Position numbers and translations under genes: made by a program | Assembly (NCBI GenBank): GCA_014653625.1 | Contig: JACWEI010000001.1 | Coordinates: 62,001-126,000, forward strand | Source: Pelagibacterales bacterium SAG-MED39 | Lineage (GTDB): Bacteria; Pseudomonadota; Alphaproteobacteria; Pelagibacterales; Pelagibacteraceae | Direction: 5' to 3' | Length of the DNA stretch: 64,000 bases | Shown: piece by piece, positions 9,927-18,791 of the stretch | How the letters are laid out: every line of letters starts with the position of its first letter | Numbering within the stretch: the stretch's first letter is position 1 | The notes under the pieces: model-generated | What the model was told of the DNA's origin: nothing | Databases searched by the model: none | What the model saw: only the letters and a program-made list of their open reading frames with translations

Positions 9927-12071
9927 TCAATTGATATTTGAAATTTCTAAAAAAACCCCATAATCTTGGCCATCTTTAAAGAAATCATAATAGCTATCTA
10001 AATTAATTTTGAGACCATTTAACTCTTTGTTATGTGAGAGCTTAGTTGATGTATCCTCAATGGACATAGCATAAGAAGATCTCTGAGAAACTCTGTAATC
10101 CAAAGCAATAATAAAGCTATCATTTTTATTATTTTGAGCCTGATCTCTGGTGTATTTAGTCATCAAATTTAAACCATTTTCTGATATAAAATCAAATCCA
10201 ATACCACTTTTAAAATTATGAGTGGAATTATTTATATTCTCTAAAGTAAAACTTTCACCATTAGAGGCGTAAGAGAATTTTTGTTTTGAAGACGGACTCA
10301 TGTCAGCATAATATTCAAAATCAAAATATGGAATAAAAGATCCATTTTTGAAATCGTAAGTATTATCTAAACTTGTTCCTAAGGCAGATGTAAAGTTTCC
10401 AATATACTGATCATCATAATTTAGATTTAATCCTGCAGCACCAGTTTCTGTAAAGGCTCCAAGATGTGTTATGCCATAATTAATTTTTAATTTAGGAGTA
10501 AAATTTAATTGATCTTTTGAAAATGTATCTCTTAAACTTAAAGATCCATATAGCTGTTCACCATATCTGTCACCATCAGTTGATACAGAGCCACTATTAT
10601 TTATTAAATCAGAATTTATAAAACTTATACCTATCAAATGATCTGTAAATCTTTGTTCTCCTTTTGGTTTGCTTTCATAAAAAGTTAGACTAAATGAACT
10701 CATATCTAAAGCACTTCCAAGGTCACCAACATCAACATCATCAGTACCAAATCTTAAAGCAATACCTCTCATTATATTATCCTTACCTTTTTTATCTGCT
10801 CCAAGAGTTATTGCAGAAGTATCAATACTTTTTGATGAAGATTGATTAGTGTCTCCCGTACTTCCAATGCTGATAGTTCCTTCACTCCAAAAAGACCAGT
10901 TTAAATTTTGATAATTTGATTTATCATTACTATCATTGGAAAAATAAAGAGGAATAAATGTATCTGATAAGGAATTCAACATTGCATTATTAAATTGAAA
11001 TTTTATATTTTGATTAGTTAAATTAACTCTTTCACTATTTCTTCTTAACCATTCCATTCGATTTAGCACTGGATATGTATTGTGTTGTATGAGTTTTTTT
11101 GTAGCTTCAGACTGCACCTCAATAGAAGCAACATCATCTTTGTCATTAGTTGGATCTATACAAGTAATAATCCCATATGCACACGGTAAATCATATTCTC
11201 GAACAAGTTTATTATCATCAAAATCTAAATGATAAAATTTGTTTGCTCCTTGACTAAAATTAAAAGTTATTCCAGCAATACGCATATTTCCCTCAGATGC
11301 AGTTTGAGTATTGTAAGTTTTCTCATTTTTACTTGCTGTTGCTATTTCAAATGGAGTTGTCAAATCATACTCTTCAATAATATTAAGTTCAGTATCATCT
11401 GTGTTTCTATCAGCCTTAATTACAAACATTTTGTATCCATCTGAACTAAAACCAAACCCTTGATGATAACTATCGCCTTTAAGATTTGATAAGGTCGCCT
11501 TTAGTGTGATGTCAGAAGTATCGTATGGAGTCGTAAGATCATATTGTTCTATTTGATCCGTGGTCGCTTTCAGAATAAACATCTTTGTTCCATCTGTATT
11601 AAAATCAAAACCTCTAGGGTCATTATCAATTTTAAGAGAATCTTCTGAGTCTCTCGTACTACTTATTGTGGTTATATCGTAAGGTGTTCCCAGCGACCAA
11701 ATAGCTACAGAATCTTGATCGGCATCTACAGATTTAGTTGAAAGAACTAAAACTTTACTTCCATCTGAATTAAATTTTATATCTTGTGGTCTCTTTAATA
11801 CCGCTGCTATTTCAGTAATTATATTTGCATCAAGCGAAACACCTGAAGAAGTGCTATATGGAACACTTAAAGAATATTGTGCAACACGACCACTATTTCC
11901 ATTAAAACCAGTGACATACATTTTAGTACCTGATGGATTAAAAATTACTCCTGTTGGTATACCTACTTGCTCGGATACATCATAATCATTTTTGTGTACC
12001 GGTTCTGCATAAACTTTAAGATTTATATAAAATGAGATGATTATAACAAATGTGATTTTTATTAAATTCAT
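9927..12071 (-). CDS. Autotransporter-like surface protein with beta-propeller head (copy 3)
   Basis: 714 residues with the same plan: signal peptide (MNLIKITFVIIISFYINLKVYA), propeller blades (FNPSGTKMYVTGFNG..YSLSVPYSTSS, FNTDGTKMFILKAT..YDLTTPYDTSD), a neck with NRMEWLRRNSERVNLTNQNI, and a barrel starting at WSFWSEGTISIGSTGDTN. It ends ISNIN rather than with an aromatic residue, unlike its three paralogues, so its barrel assembly signal may be altered. It is separated from copies 2 and 4 by about 25 bases each, so the set could be co-transcribed. Confidence 0.72.
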   Translation of the reverse strand: MNLIKITFVIIISFYINLKVYAEPVHKNDYDVSEQVGIPTGVIFNPSGTKMYVTGFNGNSGRVAQYSLSVPYSTSSGVSLDANIITEIAAVLKRPQDIKFNSDGSKVLVLSTKSVDADQDSVAIWSLGTPYDITTISSTRDSEDSLKIDNDPRGFDFNTDGTKMFILKATTDQIEQYDLTTPYDTSDITLKATLSNLKGDSYHQGFGFSSDGYKMFVIKADRNTDDTELNIIEEYDLTTPFEIATASKNEKTYNTQTASEGNMRIAGITFNFSQGANKFYHLDFDDNKLVREYDLPCAYGIITCIDPTNDKDDVASIEVQSEATKKLIQHNTYPVLNRMEWLRRNSERVNLTNQNIKFQFNNAMLNSLSDTFIPLYFSNDSNDKSNYQNLNWSFWSEGTISIGSTGDTNQSSSKSIDTSAITLGADKKGKDNIMRGIALRFGTDDVDVGDLGSALDMSSFSLTFYESKPKGEQRFTDHLIGISFINSDLINNSGSVSTDGDRYGEQLYGSLSLRDTFSKDQLNFTPKLKINYGITHLGAFTETGAAGLNLNYDDQYIGNFTSALGTSLDNTYDFKNGSFIPYFDFEYYADMSPSSKQKFSYASNGESFTLENINNSTHNFKSGIGFDFISENGLNLMTKYTRDQAQNNKNDSFIIALDYRVSQRSSYAMSIEDTSTKLSHNKELNGLKINLDSYYDFFKDGQDYGVFLEISNIN

Positions 12072-12097
12072 AAAAAATTTTTATGAATATACTATTT

Positions 12098-14356
12098 CTA
12101 AAATGATGTTGAAACTTCTATATTTGCACCATAGTCAGGAATATTACTATAAATTGCATAGTGAGATTTTACTTTTAAATTTAAATTATCATAATTTTTT
12201 AAATAACTGATCTCAGTATTATTATTTTTTAAAGGTTCATAAATTATATTAAAATTAGTATTTTCATTTTTTTGTTTTCCAAATTTAAAAAGGAGACTAT
12301 CTGTGTGTGCACTATTATCTAAACTTTGAAATCGCTCATAATTTAATGCAAATGTATGACCACTCTTTTGAAATAATTCAAAACCAATATTTCCTTTAAT
12401 ATTGTTTGTTGAATGTCTTTTAATGGTGTTTTGAACTGTGACATTATCAATGTGATTTTTATAATGATGATCTATATCAGAAGTAAAATCAACCATATAT
12501 TCTAAAAATCCATTTCTACTTAATCTGCTTTCATCCATATATGAAGTGTGATCAAACTTAAAGCCAGCAGATGCATTTCCTGTTTTAAAAGTAAGTCTTT
12601 CATGGGTCTCAATGTTATTTGTGGCTGCTGTTCCAAAATCAGTATATTCAGATAACTGAGTGACTCCCAATTCTGTTTTACCATAAGGAATTATGTCAAA
12701 TTTAGTATAATTTTTCTCTTCTTCGTAACTTAAAGCTGTATAAATTTGTTTTCCATTTCTTTCTCCGGTGATGGTTCCAGAGATCATTTTGTCTATACTT
12801 AAAAAGCTTACCCCTAATAAAGCATTTAAATTTGATTTAGAATCAATTGGTAATTGGCTATAAATATTAAAAGATAATGATTGAGAATTTAATTCCTCGT
12901 TAGTTCCAGATTTTATATCAACATCGTCATTACCGTATCTCATAGCAAATCCAAGAAAGTTGTTATTTTTGGTTAATTTATCTGTGCCAATTGATATTCC
13001 CTTAGTGGTAATTTCTTTTGGTTTTAATGAGATGGTATCACCTACTCTTCCAAATGAAATATCTCCATGTGTCCAGCTGGACCATTTTCTTTTATCATTT
13101 GATGGTTTTTCTGTTTTTAATGATGCTTGAGTATATTTAAGATCTTTAAAAGAAGATTGTAATTTATTTGTTAAAGACGCTAAAATTGGATTATTAATAT
13201 TTAATTTTAAATTATGACTATTTAAATTTGTTTTATTTTCATTTCTACGCAACCATTCGAATCTTTTAAAAATTGTTGAAGTATTTTGATGAATAACATG
13301 TTTAGCTATTTCTACTTGAGCACTTACAACTGATGCTGTTTCAGTTTCACAAATAACTATTCCATATGGACAAGTTAAATCATATTCATAAATTATATCA
13401 TCTCCATCAGCATTAGCGTCTTCTGTTCCAATATAAGCCTTCATGCCATTATTCCCAAAAGTCCATCCAATTGCTGAAACATTATTTCCATTTCCAACTA
13501 TTTGGGAGTTACCAACGTAAGTTGCAGAACTAAGTTCAAATGGTGTGGATAATTTATAAACATAAATAAAAGTAGGAATGGCAGTGGAGTTATTAAGACC
13601 CTCACTTATATATAATCTTGTACCATCATCATCAAAGGCTATTTCAAACGTAAATCTATTGGTCGTTAGGTCGGGGATGTCTTCTGTATTAAGATTGAAT
13701 GCAAACGTCCCAGAGCTTGGATCAAATGGTGTGGATAAATTGACCTGAGTTATATCGGTTGTATTTTTAGATCCATCATTAAGATACATTCTGGTTCCAT
13801 CATTATTAAACGTAACTCCATAAAGTGCTGTAATTTCAAGAGCACCACTGTTATAAGCCTCTTTATAATTGAGACCGTCATCAGGAATTAATGTTGAGGC
13901 AGAAATTGAGGCGACGTCATATGGACTTGCTAAATTATGAAATTGCGCAGTACCATGGTTATTAAATAAAAATAATTTTTTTCCATCATTATTAAATGCA
14001 ATAGTTTTTTTACCATTTCCAAAACCTAAATTATCACCAAGACCAGCTGTAGTTACTATAGTTCTGTTTGGGACATCCATGGTGCTGATGTCAAATGCAG
14101 TTGTTAAATCATAAATATAAATTTGACCCCCAACTTCATTAGCTTCTAAATTATCCATTACAAACATTTTTTTTCCATCGGGGGTTATCGCTATTCCGGA
14201 TGTGGATGGATCGTTATCTTCACCATCCAAATTTGGATCTTTTAATTGTTTAAAAACAGGATTAACTGTTTCTGCTTTCAAATTTGTAAATTGAAACACA
14301 AGTAAAAATAATAATAGAACGTTTATTAATTTCATATATCTCATTTTATAATTCAT
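12098..14356 (-). CDS. Autotransporter-like surface protein with beta-propeller head (copy 4)
   Basis: 752 residues as the longest open frame; the real start may be the ATG at 14335, which gives a cleaner signal peptide (MKLINVLLLFLLVFQFTNLKA). Propeller blades follow (ITPDGKKMFVMDN..IYDLTTAFDIST, FNNDGTRMYLNDGS..VNLSTPFDPSS) to about residue 340. Then come a neck (IFKRFEWLRRNENKTNLN) and a C-terminal barrel from WSSWTHGDISFGRVGDTI to a terminal Phe (ANIEVSTSF). First gene of the tandem set in transcription order. The function is inferred as adhesion or surface binding only from architecture. Confidence 0.72.
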   Translation of the reverse strand: MNYKMRYMKLINVLLLFLLVFQFTNLKAETVNPVFKQLKDPNLDGEDNDPSTSGIAITPDGKKMFVMDNLEANEVGGQIYIYDLTTAFDISTMDVPNRTIVTTAGLGDNLGFGNGKKTIAFNNDGKKLFLFNNHGTAQFHNLASPYDVASISASTLIPDDGLNYKEAYNSGALEITALYGVTFNNDGTRMYLNDGSKNTTDITQVNLSTPFDPSSGTFAFNLNTEDIPDLTTNRFTFEIAFDDDGTRLYISEGLNNSTAIPTFIYVYKLSTPFELSSATYVGNSQIVGNGNNVSAIGWTFGNNGMKAYIGTEDANADGDDIIYEYDLTCPYGIVICETETASVVSAQVEIAKHVIHQNTSTIFKRFEWLRRNENKTNLNSHNLKLNINNPILASLTNKLQSSFKDLKYTQASLKTEKPSNDKRKWSSWTHGDISFGRVGDTISLKPKEITTKGISIGTDKLTKNNNFLGFAMRYGNDDVDIKSGTNEELNSQSLSFNIYSQLPIDSKSNLNALLGVSFLSIDKMISGTITGERNGKQIYTALSYEEEKNYTKFDIIPYGKTELGVTQLSEYTDFGTAATNNIETHERLTFKTGNASAGFKFDHTSYMDESRLSRNGFLEYMVDFTSDIDHHYKNHIDNVTVQNTIKRHSTNNIKGNIGFELFQKSGHTFALNYERFQSLDNSAHTDSLLFKFGKQKNENTNFNIIYEPLKNNNTEISYLKNYDNLNLKVKSHYAIYSNIPDYGANIEVSTSF

Positions 14357-14395
14357 GGAATGTCGATAATTTTGAATATTATTTCCTTTTTATTA

Positions 14396-15376
14396 TTAGT
14401 TAAGGGAACATTGCTGCTGACAAATACTGTCACTATTTCTTTGTTTACAATCATTATAACAAACGAAATCGAATGCTAATTTAGGCTGACCGAAAGCAGT
14501 CTCAACTGTTTTCATTGCTGAAATTTTATTCTCAGAGGTAAAACAACCAACATAAGCTGTGGCATTTAAAATTTTTTCACCCACTTTATCTTTAGTAATT
14601 TCTTTAGGAGCCTCATTTGAATTTTTAATATTATTAGCAGATGTAAAGTTTTTTAATATTGATGATTTAATCCCAAAATTTGTATTTTCAGGAATTGCTC
14701 CATAAGATTCTAGGGCATCTTTATAATCTAGTTTTGCAACTGCTACACCTATAACATCACCATTTGTATTTACAATAGGACCACCACTATTACCTGGTTG
14801 AATTGCTGCATCAATTTGAACTAATGCATAATTATTTTGTAAACCAGCAAGTGCACTAACAACTCCTTTAGTAACTTTAACTGATGAACTAACTGCTTTA
14901 CCAAAAGGATAACCGGCGACATATATATCATCTAAAAGTTTAGCATCCTGCGTTGCTATATCAAATTTGTCTTTAGGTTTAATATTTGTCTCTAGTAATG
15001 CTAAGTCATTCATTCTATCGTATGCAAGTATTTTTGCTTTACTTGTTTTACCAGCATAATTAACTTGATTTATATTACAATAATTCACAACATGATAATT
15101 TGTTACTAAATGACCTTCATCTGAGATAAAAAAACCTGATCCAGAGCCAGTGAAAATATTGTTATCAAAAACTTTAACTATTTTTTTTTGTTTTGAACCA
15201 CTATCTATTTCAGTTTTTGCTTTAACTTCTTTACACACAAAAGTAACATTTAACGGATTAACTACTTGTTCAGCAATTTTCTTAGACTCGTTACATACTT
15301 TAAGGCTATCTTTGTAAACATGCTCAACCATGTTTCCATTTAAAAAAAGTAATAGTGCAACTACTGTTTCAACCAT
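14396..15376 (-). CDS. Trypsin-like serine protease (S1C / Do-type catalytic domain)
   Basis: 326 residues with a chymotrypsin-fold protease domain at about 60-245. The triad is readable: His in GHLVTNYHVV, Asp in YDRMNDLALLE, and Ser in QPGNSGGPI. There is no PDZ domain, so it is not a full DegP. A hydrophobic N-terminus (MVETVVALLLFLNGN) may act as a signal or anchor. The C-terminus carries an unusual cysteine cluster (CYNDCKQRNSDSICQQQCSLN). It lies between the autotransporter-like genes and the pilin genes on the same strand, so a role in processing or quality control of surface proteins is possible but not shown. Confidence 0.85.
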   Translation of the reverse strand: MVETVVALLLFLNGNMVEHVYKDSLKVCNESKKIAEQVVNPLNVTFVCKEVKAKTEIDSGSKQKKIVKVFDNNIFTGSGSGFFISDEGHLVTNYHVVNYCNINQVNYAGKTSKAKILAYDRMNDLALLETNIKPKDKFDIATQDAKLLDDIYVAGYPFGKAVSSSVKVTKGVVSALAGLQNNYALVQIDAAIQPGNSGGPIVNTNGDVIGVAVAKLDYKDALESYGAIPENTNFGIKSSILKNFTSANNIKNSNEAPKEITKDKVGEKILNATAYVGCFTSENKISAMKTVETAFGQPKLAFDFVCYNDCKQRNSDSICQQQCSLN

Positions 15377-15429
15377 AAGTTTATTTTAGATAGAAATTAA
15401 TTTTCTATCAATATAAATAAACTCTTAAT

Positions 15430-15930
15430 TTAAGGGCACCAACCGCTTTTTGCGATAAGTTTTGGTTTATAATCGTCATTTACATGAGTTTTGACCCATA
15501 ATGCGATTTGTTTTTTTTGAGATCCACTTGAGCATTCAGTTTCATCAAATCTCATTCTTCCATCCCTATCTTGTGAACTATTTCTACCAGTATAGACAAC
15601 TGGATCACTTTCACCGTATGGATTTTCCCAGCCTAAATCTAAAAAATGATTTATAAACACACTATTCATAGAGTTTATATTTCCAGAATTATTTTCAATA
15701 TCACAATTAATTGATCTTTTATTACTTAACTTAAGTGTTCCTCCACCTTGCGCTGTACATAAAGCTAGTGAGCTTTTAATAAATTCTACTGCTTTATTAT
15801 GCTGTGAGAGTGTAACACTTCTTTTTGCGCTTTTGATATATCCATTATAAGCCATGATACCTATAGATGTTATAATACCCATAATCGCTACAACGACTAA
15901 AAGTTCTATTAATGTAAAACCTTTTTTCAT
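15430..15930 (-). CDS. Type IV pilin-like protein
   Basis: 166 residues with a class III prepilin leader: MKKG then FTLIELLVVVAIMGIITSIG, cleaved after Gly by the prepilin peptidase, with Glu5 present. A variable C-terminal domain carries cysteines (LCTAQGG, INCDIEN, ETECSSGS, final SGWCP) that could form the disulfide-bonded D-loop. Its ATG overlaps the stop of the AsmA-like gene (ATGA), so the two are translationally coupled. It is the last gene of the minus-strand pilus operon. It may be a major or accessory pilin; sequence alone does not say. Confidence 0.9.
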   Translation of the reverse strand: MKKGFTLIELLVVVAIMGIITSIGIMAYNGYIKSAKRSVTLSQHNKAVEFIKSSLALCTAQGGGTLKLSNKRSINCDIENNSGNINSMNSVFINHFLDLGWENPYGESDPVVYTGRNSSQDRDGRMRFDETECSSGSQKKQIALWVKTHVNDDYKPKLIAKSGWCP

Positions 15931-16622
15931 TTTAATAATTTTTTTAGTTTATTTTTTAAACCTTCTTTGATTTTATCTTTAATCATTTCTTCGTCAATAT
16001 CCCCTATTTTGATTTTGCTTTTTATCTCACTATTTACAATTTCTATAATTTCTCTTGTTAATATTCTGTAGCTTTTACTGTCCTTGGTATTACCTAAATT
16101 AGTAAATTTCATATCATTTAATTTGACTTTTTGAGTAAGATTTAGCTCTGCTGAAGTAGCGGAAACATTAATATTTTTGATATCAAGCTGTTCAATTAAG
16201 AACTTTTTAGAGTCTGGTTTTGAGTTAGATCTATTTTTATTTTCTAATGTTTTTTTTAAAGAATTGAAATTATTACTTGCTCTATTGGATATATCAGAAA
16301 AGTAGTTCACTCTAACTCCATCAAGTAAAATATTTTCAATTTCAATAGTTTCCCCATAAAAAGAGAGGGCATCTAATTGAGCAAATGCTTTATCAATAAT
16401 TAAAAGTTTGCCTGGAAAATCTTTATTATTAATCTCAATTTTCTCTAAATTGACCTCACCACTAAGATATCCAACATCAAAACTACCGATCTCAACAACT
16501 CTATTTAAATTATTAGATAAAATACCTTCAAAGGTCTTTTTTACTATTAAATCCCTAAATATAATTATGCAAATACATAAAGTTACGATTAAGCAAACTG
16601 TGAATATTAAAAATTTTTTCAC
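15927..16622 (-). CDS. AsmA/DUF748-like membrane-anchored protein
   Basis: 231 residues. One N-terminal transmembrane segment (FLIFTVCLIVTLCICIIIF) is followed by a periplasmic domain starting NRVVEIGSFDVGYLSGEVNLEKIEINN, which resembles the N-terminus of AsmA-like proteins (a beta-strand repeat linked to lipid or outer-membrane homeostasis). A short lysine-rich C-terminus ends the protein (KNKLKKLLK). It lies between two pilin genes and overlaps the downstream one by four bases. A link to pilus assembly is inferred only from position. The family assignment is moderate. Confidence 0.6.
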   Translation of the reverse strand: MKKFLIFTVCLIVTLCICIIIFRDLIVKKTFEGILSNNLNRVVEIGSFDVGYLSGEVNLEKIEINNKDFPGKLLIIDKAFAQLDALSFYGETIEIENILLDGVRVNYFSDISNRASNNFNSLKKTLENKNRSNSKPDSKKFLIEQLDIKNINVSATSAELNLTQKVKLNDMKFTNLGNTKDSKSYRILTREIIEIVNSEIKSKIKIGDIDEEMIKDKIKEGLKNKLKKLLK

Positions 16623-16634
16623 AATACGTTTAAT

Positions 16635-17048
16635 TTAACAGCTATTATTTCTAATGGCTTTTAAAGTTTGATTTAATGAAATTTCACATCCAGTGGTAGG
16701 GTTCTTAGCTGTAATGGTATAATTTGAACCACTTGCACTAATACAAAATTGAAAATCTTGGTCAGTTAAATTATCTTGTCCATCTAATACATTTGTTACT
16801 ATCTTGGCACTTGAACCAGAATTACAAGTAGAAGCTTCGGTATAGTAAGACCCAAAACTAGACTTATATTCTTGAAGACCAAGGTTTATTGTATTTAAGC
16901 TAAGTTCGGCATTTTTTTGTTTAGCACTTTTGGTATAGCCACTATACGAAACAATTCCTACAGCTGATAAAATTCCAATTAAAGCTACTACAACTAGTAA
17001 TTCAATTAAAGAAAATGCTTTGTTAGATTTAAAAAGAAGTGAACCCAG
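16635..17048 (-). CDS. Type IV pilin-like protein without a canonical start codon
   Basis: An intact pilin-like frame. The mature N-terminus is FSLIELLVVVALIGILSAVG with Glu5, preceded by Lys-Ala instead of the usual Gly. It continues through GYTKSAKQKNAELSLN, DFQFCISASGSNYTITAK and ends KAIRNNSC. The frame opens after a TAG at 17055-17057 and has no ATG, GTG or TTG before the conserved segment. The only near-cognate choices are CTG at 17048 (used for these coordinates, giving 137 residues) or ATA at 17054. It overlaps the end of the upstream pilin (stop at 17031-17029). No Shine-Dalgarno sequence is visible, so translation may depend on re-initiation, an alternative start, or a frameshift from the gene upstream. 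A sequence error or a recent mutation is also possible. Confidence 0.7.
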   Translation of the reverse strand: MGSLLFKSNKAFSLIELLVVVALIGILSAVGIVSYSGYTKSAKQKNAELSLNTINLGLQEYKSSFGSYYTEASTCNSGSSAKIVTNVLDGQDNLTDQDFQFCISASGSNYTITAKNPTTGCEISLNQTLKAIRNNSC

Positions 17049-17502
17049 TGGTATCTATTGCTGTTGTTAAATTTTCTGCAGATCCATCTGCAGTTGTTGT
17101 GTTTGCAGCTGATGGACAAGTTACGCCTTTAACTTTTTTGGCAGCACAGGATACTATACTTGATGATGTAATTCGAATTTGGCCATGAGTAGGTGCTTCA
17201 GTCACAAAAGGACCTGTTCCAAGAGGATTTCTATTTGTTTTATTTAATTCAGTGACAGCATCTGCAATTACAAAAGTTGCACAAGTTTTAGTTAATCCAA
17301 AAGGTTTGTGATTGTCTTTGTCTAATTCACATTGTTTAGATTCTGCGGAGATTATTTTAACTGCATTTGCGTGCATTGATTTTGTAGCACCCATATTCGC
17401 TGATTGAGTGTAACCAGAATACGCTGTTACACCAACTGCCGCAAGAATACCTATAATTGCTACTACAACAAGTAATTCAATTAGTGTAAAACCTTTATTC
17501 AT
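17029..17502 (-). CDS. Type IV pilin, candidate major pilin
   Basis: 157 residues. Leader MNKG followed by FTLIELLVVVAIIGILAAVG, with Gly at -1 and Glu5: a textbook prepilin. The globular domain is small and contains a conserved-looking pair of cysteines near the C-terminus (IVSCAAKKVKGVTCPSA), plus SKQCELDKD and TKTCATF. It follows pilC by 55 bases with a separate upstream AT-rich gap, which would allow its own promoter, as is common for major pilins. Assignment as major subunit is inferred from its compact size and classic leader, not proven. Confidence 0.9.
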   Translation of the reverse strand: MNKGFTLIELLVVVAIIGILAAVGVTAYSGYTQSANMGATKSMHANAVKIISAESKQCELDKDNHKPFGLTKTCATFVIADAVTELNKTNRNPLGTGPFVTEAPTHGQIRITSSSIVSCAAKKVKGVTCPSAANTTTADGSAENLTTAIDTTGFTSF

Positions 17503-17557
17503 CGAATACGACTATTTAATAATTTTGTTATTTTGTCAACCATATAAATTTCATAAC

Positions 17558-18790
17558 TTATTGCCCCATAATTGCACCTACATTGAAGATCGGTGAATAT
17601 AAAGCAAGCATAAGGCCCCCAATGGTTAAACCCATAAATACAATCATAATGGGTTCAATCAAACTAGATAAATTTCTCACAGCAGTATCGAATTCCTCTT
17701 CATAGTACTGAGCAACTGATGCAAACATCGAGTCTAAACTTCCTGTTTGTTCTCCAACTGAAATTAATTGACTAAAAGTTGGGGGAAATATTTTTTCTTT
17801 AGAAAATAAAGCTGTTAGAGTTTCTCCAGAGAAAACTCCTTTTTTAATATTATCTAAAGCTTCAGTTACTATAGTATTTGTGCTTACAGATTTTGCAATG
17901 TCTAAACTCTCAAGTATGTCAACACCTGCCTGGTTAAGGTTTCCCATTACTAAAGAAATTCTAGCTAATAAAGATTTTCTTATTAAATCTCCAAATACAG
18001 GAATTTTAAAAGTAAAAGCATGCCAAGCTTTTCTGAATTTATAACTTTTTTGTAAAGCAAATCTAAAAGAAACAATTGCGACAATTGTTAAAACTAAGCT
18101 CATTAAACCACCTGTGCCACTTAAGAAAGCACTTGCACTCATAATGGCTGCAGTAGCTCCTGGTATCTCAACACCCATTCCTTCATACATCTCCGTGAAA
18201 ATTGGAACAACTTTGATTAACATAAATATAGTTACACTGACAGCTACAGTTAATAAAACACTAGGGTAAAATAAAGCACTCTTAATTTGAGATTTTATCT
18301 TTTCTCTTTTCTCAAGAGACATAACTATTCTCTCTAAAAAAGTATCTAATTTTCCACTCGCCTCACCCGCCTTAATTAAGTTAACAGTCACCGTATCAAA
18401 AGTTTTTGGATGGTTTTCAAAACATTTTGATAAAGCATTACCAGCCTCTAAATCTTTTTTAATTTGCTCAATGATTTTTTTCATATTAGGGGAAGTGGTC
18501 TGATCAATAAGTAAATTTAGTGCATTTAAAACAGGCAGGCCTGATCTCAACATTGTAGAAAATTGTTTGCAAAAAATTAATATTTCTTTAGCTTTAACAC
18601 CTTTACTAAAACTAAACCCTGCAGATTTTTTTTTCTCTTTTTCAACTTTTTTCTTTTTAGCTTCTTTAAGTTTGGTGATAATAACTTTTTGTTCTTTTAG
18701 CTTATATGCTGCCTCAGAATTATTAAGAGCCTCAATTTCTCCCTCAACATATTTTCCCTGGGAGATACCCTTGTATTCAAAATTAAGCAT
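17558..18790 (-). CDS. pilC: Type IV pilus inner-membrane platform protein PilC
   Basis: Polytopic inner-membrane protein of the GspF/PilC family on which the PilB and PilT motors act. It is 410 residues, the usual length. Two repeated T2SF domains are visible, at about 70-195 (FCKQFSTMLRSGLPVLNAL) and 270-395 (LLARISLVMGNLNQAGVDILESL), with transmembrane segments near 170-190, 215-240 and 375-400. A lysine-rich linker lies at about 40-55. It starts at an ATG one base after the pilB stop, so the two are coupled. Confidence 0.95.
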   Translation of the reverse strand: MLNFEYKGISQGKYVEGEIEALNNSEAAYKLKEQKVIITKLKEAKKKKVEKEKKKSAGFSFSKGVKAKEILIFCKQFSTMLRSGLPVLNALNLLIDQTTSPNMKKIIEQIKKDLEAGNALSKCFENHPKTFDTVTVNLIKAGEASGKLDTFLERIVMSLEKREKIKSQIKSALFYPSVLLTVAVSVTIFMLIKVVPIFTEMYEGMGVEIPGATAAIMSASAFLSGTGGLMSLVLTIVAIVSFRFALQKSYKFRKAWHAFTFKIPVFGDLIRKSLLARISLVMGNLNQAGVDILESLDIAKSVSTNTIVTEALDNIKKGVFSGETLTALFSKEKIFPPTFSQLISVGEQTGSLDSMFASVAQYYEEEFDTAVRNLSSLIEPIMIVFMGLTIGGLMLALYSPIFNVGAIMGQ

Positions 18791-18791
18791 A

